Assembly: GCA_029821215.1 (NCBI GenBank)
Contig: JALGTV010000143.1
Span: 3,048-12,809 of the forward strand
Reading direction: 5' to 3'
DNA: 9,762 nucleotides
Source: Candidatus Zipacnadia bacterium
GTDB taxonomy: Bacteria; Armatimonadota; Zipacnadia; Zipacnadales; Zipacnadaceae
Of the stretch, positions 6,665 to 9,762 are shown one piece after another. Position 1 is the first letter of the stretch, and every line of letters starts with the position of its first letter. The translations under genes were made by a program, and so were the position numbers. The notes beneath the pieces were generated by a model, which was not told where the DNA came from, made no database searches, and saw only the letters and a program-made list of their open reading frames with translations.

Positions 6665-7969
6665 ATGACCCCAGTGAAACCTCCGGATAATATAACCACC
6701 CTTATGGAAGCGCGGCTGAGCACGTGGCAGTACAATCTGCTGCGCGGGGCCGGCCAGTTGGCGGGTGAGCTGGGTATGAGGGTGTATTTGGTAGGGGGCC
6801 CGGTGAGGGATTTATTGCTGAACCGACCTTCTACGGACTGTGATCTGGTAGTGGAAGGAGATGGTCTGCGGTATGCGGAGGCTTTGGCGGCACGACTAAA
6901 TGTTACATGCACGGCGCACGAAAGATTTATGACTGCGGTTATGCACTTGCCTACAGGTGGCGAAATAGATGTGGCTACGGCCCGGCGGGAGATATACGAA
7001 CATCCCGGCTCCCTGCCTACTGTCGCTCCCGTCACCTTGGGCAAGGATCTGTGGCGGCGCGATTTCTCCATCAATGCCATGGCGGTTAGCTTGGCCGAGG
7101 AAGACTTCGGCCAATTGTATGACCCCTGTGGGGGGCACGGCGACCTGCAGGCTGGATTGGTGCGGGTGCTGCACGACAAAAGCTTCCTTGATGACCCAAC
7201 TCGCATGATTCGGGCGGTAGGATTTGAGGTTAGATTTGGTTTCAGCCTGGAAAACCAGACTGAGAATCTGTTAAAGGAAGCACTCAACCAGAAAGCGCTA
7301 AGCTATATCTCGCCCGAACGGCGCCGCGATGTGCTACTGCCATTATTGGCAGAGCAAGTAGCCCCAACAATAATCACCCGATTGGCCGAACTGGGTGTCC
7401 TGGCAGCCCTGGGGCTGGGGGAGGTGGTCACCGAACCTATGGCCTCGGTCCTGCAACAGGTGCCGCCGGCCTGGGCGGCACTGGAAGGCGAGGAAGAAGG
7501 CCCACCGCAGGCACTAACTTACCTGGCACTGATAGCTCATTGGGCCCGGACCGATATTGCCCACCTATCTACTCAAATCCAGCTTACTGGTGACGAGGAG
7601 CAGATCCTCCGCAAGGCGGTGGCAATTATTGGCAATCCACCGGCGGTTCTGTCTATGCGTAATCCAAAACTTAGTGAACTCTACTTCACCCTGGAGGGTC
7701 TAAGTCGGATAGGCGCAACTGCTCTGTGGGCTGTGCAGGACGATCCCTTGGCCAGAAGCCATATAGAGCAGTTCTGGCATAACCTGCGGGATGTGGCGGC
7801 TGACATTGACGGCGATGATCTTGTTGCCGCCGGTGCGGAGCCGGGACCACAGTTTGGGGCAGCTCTCCGGGAGGCGCTGCGGGTAAAGCTGGATGAGGCC
7901 CCCAGCACTGCTGAACAGCAACTTGCCGCGGCGCTGACCCACTTAGCGAAGGCAGATAGGAGTTTCTAA
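6665..7969 (+). CDS. tRNA nucleotidyltransferase / poly(A) polymerase family protein (CCA-adding type)
   Basis: Class II nucleotidyltransferase of the PcnB/CCA family, expected to add CMP and/or AMP to tRNA 3' ends. The head domain has VGGPVRD (43-49), the metal-binding pair Asp58/Asp60 in TDCDLVVEG, the third carboxylate Asp102 in GEID, and the RRDFSINAMA motif (131-140). The nucleotide-selecting motif usually written EDxxR appears as DDPTR in FLDDPTRMIRAVGF. A C-terminal helical body ends with DDLVAAGAEPGPQFGAAL, typical of the long-tailed tRNA-modifying branch. No HD phosphohydrolase or CBS domain is present in the 434 residues. ATG 6665 has no clear Shine-Dalgarno; ATG 6703 is an alternative that keeps the whole catalytic domain. 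Full CCA, CC-only, A-only and poly(A) activities cannot be told apart here. It is the first gene of a probable operon, ending 11 nt before the M50 gene. Confidence 0.87.
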   Translation: MTPVKPPDNITTLMEARLSTWQYNLLRGAGQLAGELGMRVYLVGGPVRDLLLNRPSTDCDLVVEGDGLRYAEALAARLNVTCTAHERFMTAVMHLPTGGEIDVATARREIYEHPGSLPTVAPVTLGKDLWRRDFSINAMAVSLAEEDFGQLYDPCGGHGDLQAGLVRVLHDKSFLDDPTRMIRAVGFEVRFGFSLENQTENLLKEALNQKALSYISPERRRDVLLPLLAEQVAPTIITRLAELGVLAALGLGEVVTEPMASVLQQVPPAWAALEGEEEGPPQALTYLALIAHWARTDIAHLSTQIQLTGDEEQILRKAVAIIGNPPAVLSMRNPKLSELYFTLEGLSRIGATALWAVQDDPLARSHIEQFWHNLRDVAADIDGDDLVAAGAEPGPQFGAALREALRVKLDEAPSTAEQQLAAALTHLAKADRSF

Positions 7970-7980
7970 AGTGATAATCT

Positions 7981-8610
7981 ATGCTAATTCATCAAGTACT
8001 TAGTGGACACTTTGATCTGGGAATGGTGTTGGCGTGGGTAGTTGCTGTGACCATTGCCTTGACTATTCATGAATTTGCCCATGCCAAGGTCGCTGATATG
8101 GTCGGTGACCCCACGCCTCGTCTAAATGGCCGAGTCTCTTTGAATCCGCTGGATCATTATGATCCCATCGGCACCACTATGATACTGCTGTTTGGTATCG
8201 GCTGGGGCAAGCCAGTACCCATAAGTCCCCAGTTTTTCAAAAACCGCCGCCGCGACGAAATACTGGTGTCGGCGGCTGGCCCGGGATCCAATATCATTAC
8301 TGCTGCCCTTTTTGCCTTGCCGCTACGGCTCGGATTTGCTGGCGTGTATGGCGACGCGCTGGGATTTATGGTGTTATTGAACCTACTGCTGGCCTTTTTC
8401 AATCTGCTCCCAATCTTTCCCCTGGATGGCTCGCACATTATGCAGGCCACACTGTCCTATGACGCAGCCCAGTGCTACACGGCATTTATGAGTAGATACG
8501 GTTTCATCCTTTTGATTGTACTGATAGTGACCGGCGTGTTGTGGACCATAGTTGCAATTCCTGCCCGATTGCTATATTATCTATTCAGTGGTCATCCACC
8601 GTTCTTTTAG
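7981..8610 (+). CDS. Site-2 protease family (M50) intramembrane zinc metalloprotease
   Basis: Compact 209-residue M50 protease that would cleave membrane-embedded substrates. Helix 1 (about 15-35) carries the zinc motif HEFAH with His30, Glu31 and His34. A later helix carries NLLPIFPLDGS with the third zinc ligand Asp149 (family form NxxPxxxLDG). Further hydrophobic segments lie at about 60-75, 95-115, 120-140 and 170-195. There is no PDZ domain, so this is the short soluble-loop form often annotated as site-2 protease family rather than RseP. An in-frame stop at 7972-7974 makes ATG 7981 the earliest start; the nearest AGGAG (7958-7962) is 18 nt away, unusually far. It lies 11 nt after the tRNA nucleotidyltransferase and 30 nt before trpS, consistent with co-transcription. 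The substrate is unknown. Confidence 0.9.
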   Translation: MLIHQVLSGHFDLGMVLAWVVAVTIALTIHEFAHAKVADMVGDPTPRLNGRVSLNPLDHYDPIGTTMILLFGIGWGKPVPISPQFFKNRRRDEILVSAAGPGSNIITAALFALPLRLGFAGVYGDALGFMVLLNLLLAFFNLLPIFPLDGSHIMQATLSYDAAQCYTAFMSRYGFILLIVLIVTGVLWTIVAIPARLLYYLFSGHPPFF

Positions 8611-8628
8611 GGAAATAGCTAACCATAT

Positions 8629-8633
8629 GGAGG
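8629..8633 (+). promoter_or_regulatory. Ribosome binding site of trpS
   Basis: GGAGG lies 7 nt before GTG 8641 and confirms the GTG start. Confidence 0.75.
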
Positions 8634-8640
8634 TTTAACT

Positions 8641-9648
8641 GTGGCGAAGAAAGGCCGTATTCTCAGTGGTCATCGCCCCACCGGGCGACTCCACTTGGGC
8701 CATCTGGAAGGCACATTGCGCACCTGGGCCAGGCTCCAGGATGACTATGAGTGTTTCTTTGAGATCGCTGATTGGCATGCTCTGACCACTGGGTTCGAAG
8801 ATACTGACCTGCTGCGTGAGAATATCGAGCAGGTCGCTATTGACTGGCTGGCAGCGGGCCTGGATCCGGAGCGCAGTGTGCTGTTTGTCCAGTCTGATGT
8901 TAAGGAGCATGCTGAGCTGCATCTGCTCCTTTCTATGGTAACTCCCGTCTCCTGGCTGGAGCGCTGCCCTACCTATAAGGACCAAAAGCAGCAACTGGGT
9001 GACGAAAAGACCGCCGGCTATGGATTCTTAGGTTATCCAGTGTTGCAGGCGGCTGACATTGTCATCTACAAGGCCGACACCGTCCCGATAGGTGAAGACC
9101 AACTGCCCCACTTAGAGCTGACTCGGGAAATCGTCCGCCGGTTCAACAATATCTACGGGCCGGTCTTTCCTGAGCCTGAAGCTAAACTGAGCCGATTTTC
9201 GGTAATCCCGGGCACTGACGGGCGCAAGATGAGCAAGTCTTACGGCAACACCATTGATCTTAGCGACTCACCCGAGGTCATCACCCAGAAGGTGCGCAAG
9301 ATGTTCACCGACCCCGAGAAGATATATAAGGGTGACCCGGGCCATCCGGACAAGTGCCCGGTTTTTGTCTATCACAATATCTACAACCAAGGCCGGACCC
9401 AGCCCATAAAGCAGGGCTGCGAATCGGGTGAGCTGGGATGTGTGGACTGCAAGGTTGAAGTGATTGAGCACCTGCTGGCGGCACTGGAGCCGCTGATGGA
9501 GCGCCGGGCGGAACTGGATGCTAACCGCTCTCTGGTGCGTGAGGTCCTGGCGGCAGGTGCGGAAACCGCTCGTGCAGTAGCGACCGACACTATGGAAGAA
9601 GTGCGCCAGGCAATGAAGACTGCCGCTCCGGCGGCCACCAATCCATAA
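8641..9648 (+). CDS. trpS: Tryptophanyl-tRNA synthetase with a four-cysteine Fe-S-type motif
   Basis: Class I synthetase that joins tryptophan to tRNA-Trp. Its 335 residues match the usual bacterial length. GHRPTGRLHLGHLEG contains the HIGH-type motif HLGH (18-21), and GRKMSKSYGN contains KMSKS (196-200). ADIVIYKADTVPIGEDQLPHLELTREI is the family's conserved central segment. Cys239, Cys260, Cys267 and Cys270 form C-x20-C-x6-C-x2-C, very close to the C-x22-C-x6-C-x2-C motif that holds a [4Fe-4S] cluster in Thermotoga maritima TrpRS (from memory), so a cluster near the anticodon-binding region is likely. The start is GTG behind GGAGG. It lies 30 nt after the M50 gene and 31 nt before the next gene. 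No T-box or trp-leader structure is seen upstream, so its expression is probably that of the operon. Confidence 0.95.
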   Translation: MAKKGRILSGHRPTGRLHLGHLEGTLRTWARLQDDYECFFEIADWHALTTGFEDTDLLRENIEQVAIDWLAAGLDPERSVLFVQSDVKEHAELHLLLSMVTPVSWLERCPTYKDQKQQLGDEKTAGYGFLGYPVLQAADIVIYKADTVPIGEDQLPHLELTREIVRRFNNIYGPVFPEPEAKLSRFSVIPGTDGRKMSKSYGNTIDLSDSPEVITQKVRKMFTDPEKIYKGDPGHPDKCPVFVYHNIYNQGRTQPIKQGCESGELGCVDCKVEVIEHLLAALEPLMERRAELDANRSLVREVLAAGAETARAVATDTMEEVRQAMKTAAPAATNP

Positions 9649-9667
9649 ACAAGGCAACTAAACTACT

Positions 9668-9672
9668 GAGGT
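9668..9672 (+). promoter_or_regulatory. Ribosome binding site of the sugar nucleotidyltransferase gene
   Basis: GAGGT lies 7 nt before ATG 9680 and supports that start. Confidence 0.6.
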
Positions 9673-9679
9673 ATTGTCC

Positions 9680-9762
9680 ATGTCAATAGCCAAAGCCATA
9701 ATTCTATGCGCGGGGGAAGGCACTCGCCTGAGGCCGCTGACCTCGCTGTGTCCCAAGCATCT
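9680..9762 (+). CDS. Sugar-1-phosphate nucleotidyltransferase, N-terminus only (cut by right edge)
   Basis: Only the first 27 codons are inside the window. They read MSIAKAIILCAGEGTRLRPL followed by TSLCPKH, the N-terminal strand and nucleotide-binding loop (family form AxGxGTRLRPLTxxxPK) of NTP_transferase enzymes such as glucose-1-phosphate thymidylyl- or uridylyltransferase, mannose-1-phosphate guanylyltransferase and GlmU. These make NDP-sugars for cell-surface polymers. The arginine and lysine that bind the nucleotide are present. Which sugar and nucleotide it uses cannot be told from this fragment. The Shine-Dalgarno GAGGT and the 31-nt gap from trpS suggest it is the fourth gene of the operon. 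Confidence 0.85.
   Translation, partial: MSIAKAIILCAGEGTRLRPLTSLCPKH

Noticed and set aside
6538..7287. A 249-codon minus-strand frame
   Set aside because: It is mostly antisense to the tRNA nucleotidyltransferase catalytic domain and low in recognisable features; GC-rich codon use explains it.
8585..8674. 12-bp direct repeat TCAGTGGTCATC
   Set aside because: Both copies are coding and each encodes SGH in a well-conserved protein context, so chance and codon use explain it.

Overview
The window reads as a piece of bacterial chromosome made mostly of housekeeping and envelope genes, with no mobile element, CRISPR array, rRNA or tRNA gene that I can see. Base composition is moderately GC-rich. 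Several starts are TTG or GTG behind clear AGGAG/GGAGG ribosome binding sites, and one promoter has near-consensus sigma-70/sigma-A hexamers. The run poly(A)-polymerase-family tRNA nucleotidyltransferase, M50 site-2 protease, TrpRS with an iron-sulfur-type Cys motif, sugar nucleotidyltransferase resembles gene orders I recall from Chloroflexota (Dehalococcoidia-like). That placement is an inference from memory, not a search.

Layout. (1) Positions 1-1917, minus strand: a ComEC-type DNA-uptake channel. The N-terminal OB/competence part (316-1917) and the metallo-beta-lactamase part (about 1-338, cut by the window edge) lie in different frames that overlap by about 20 nt. The gene is therefore either split or frameshifted. 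(2) Positions 1918-2194: a divergent intergenic region with direct repeats, a 61-bp nested palindrome, a second perfect inverted repeat and an extended -10 promoter. (3) Positions 2195-4069, plus strand: a complete ABC exporter half-transporter (membrane domain plus ATPase). (4) Positions 4149-5447, minus strand: a protein made almost wholly of about 12 HEAT/PBS-lyase-type repeats, convergent with the exporter. (5) Positions 5448-5771: a gene-free stretch with a G10 tract (minus strand), a 12-bp perfect palindrome, a 7-bp-stem hairpin and a 13-bp direct repeat. (6) Positions 5772-6443, minus strand: an unrecognised single-pass membrane protein with an acidic N-terminus, coiled-coil-like middle and Pro-rich tail, read from a near-consensus promoter. 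(7) Positions 6665-9762, plus strand: a compact probable operon of tRNA nucleotidyltransferase, M50 protease, trpS and a sugar-1-phosphate nucleotidyltransferase cut by the right edge, with gaps of 11, 30 and 31 nt.

The plus-strand operon joins tRNA 3'-end maturation, an intramembrane protease, tryptophan charging and an NDP-sugar enzyme. The first and third act on tRNA; links to the other two are not evident from sequence. I found no convincing undescribed multi-gene system. The points most worth a second look are the ComEC frame break, the palindromic mosaic at 1934-2074, the structured leader before the HEAT gene, the unknown membrane protein, and the four-Cys motif of TrpRS.
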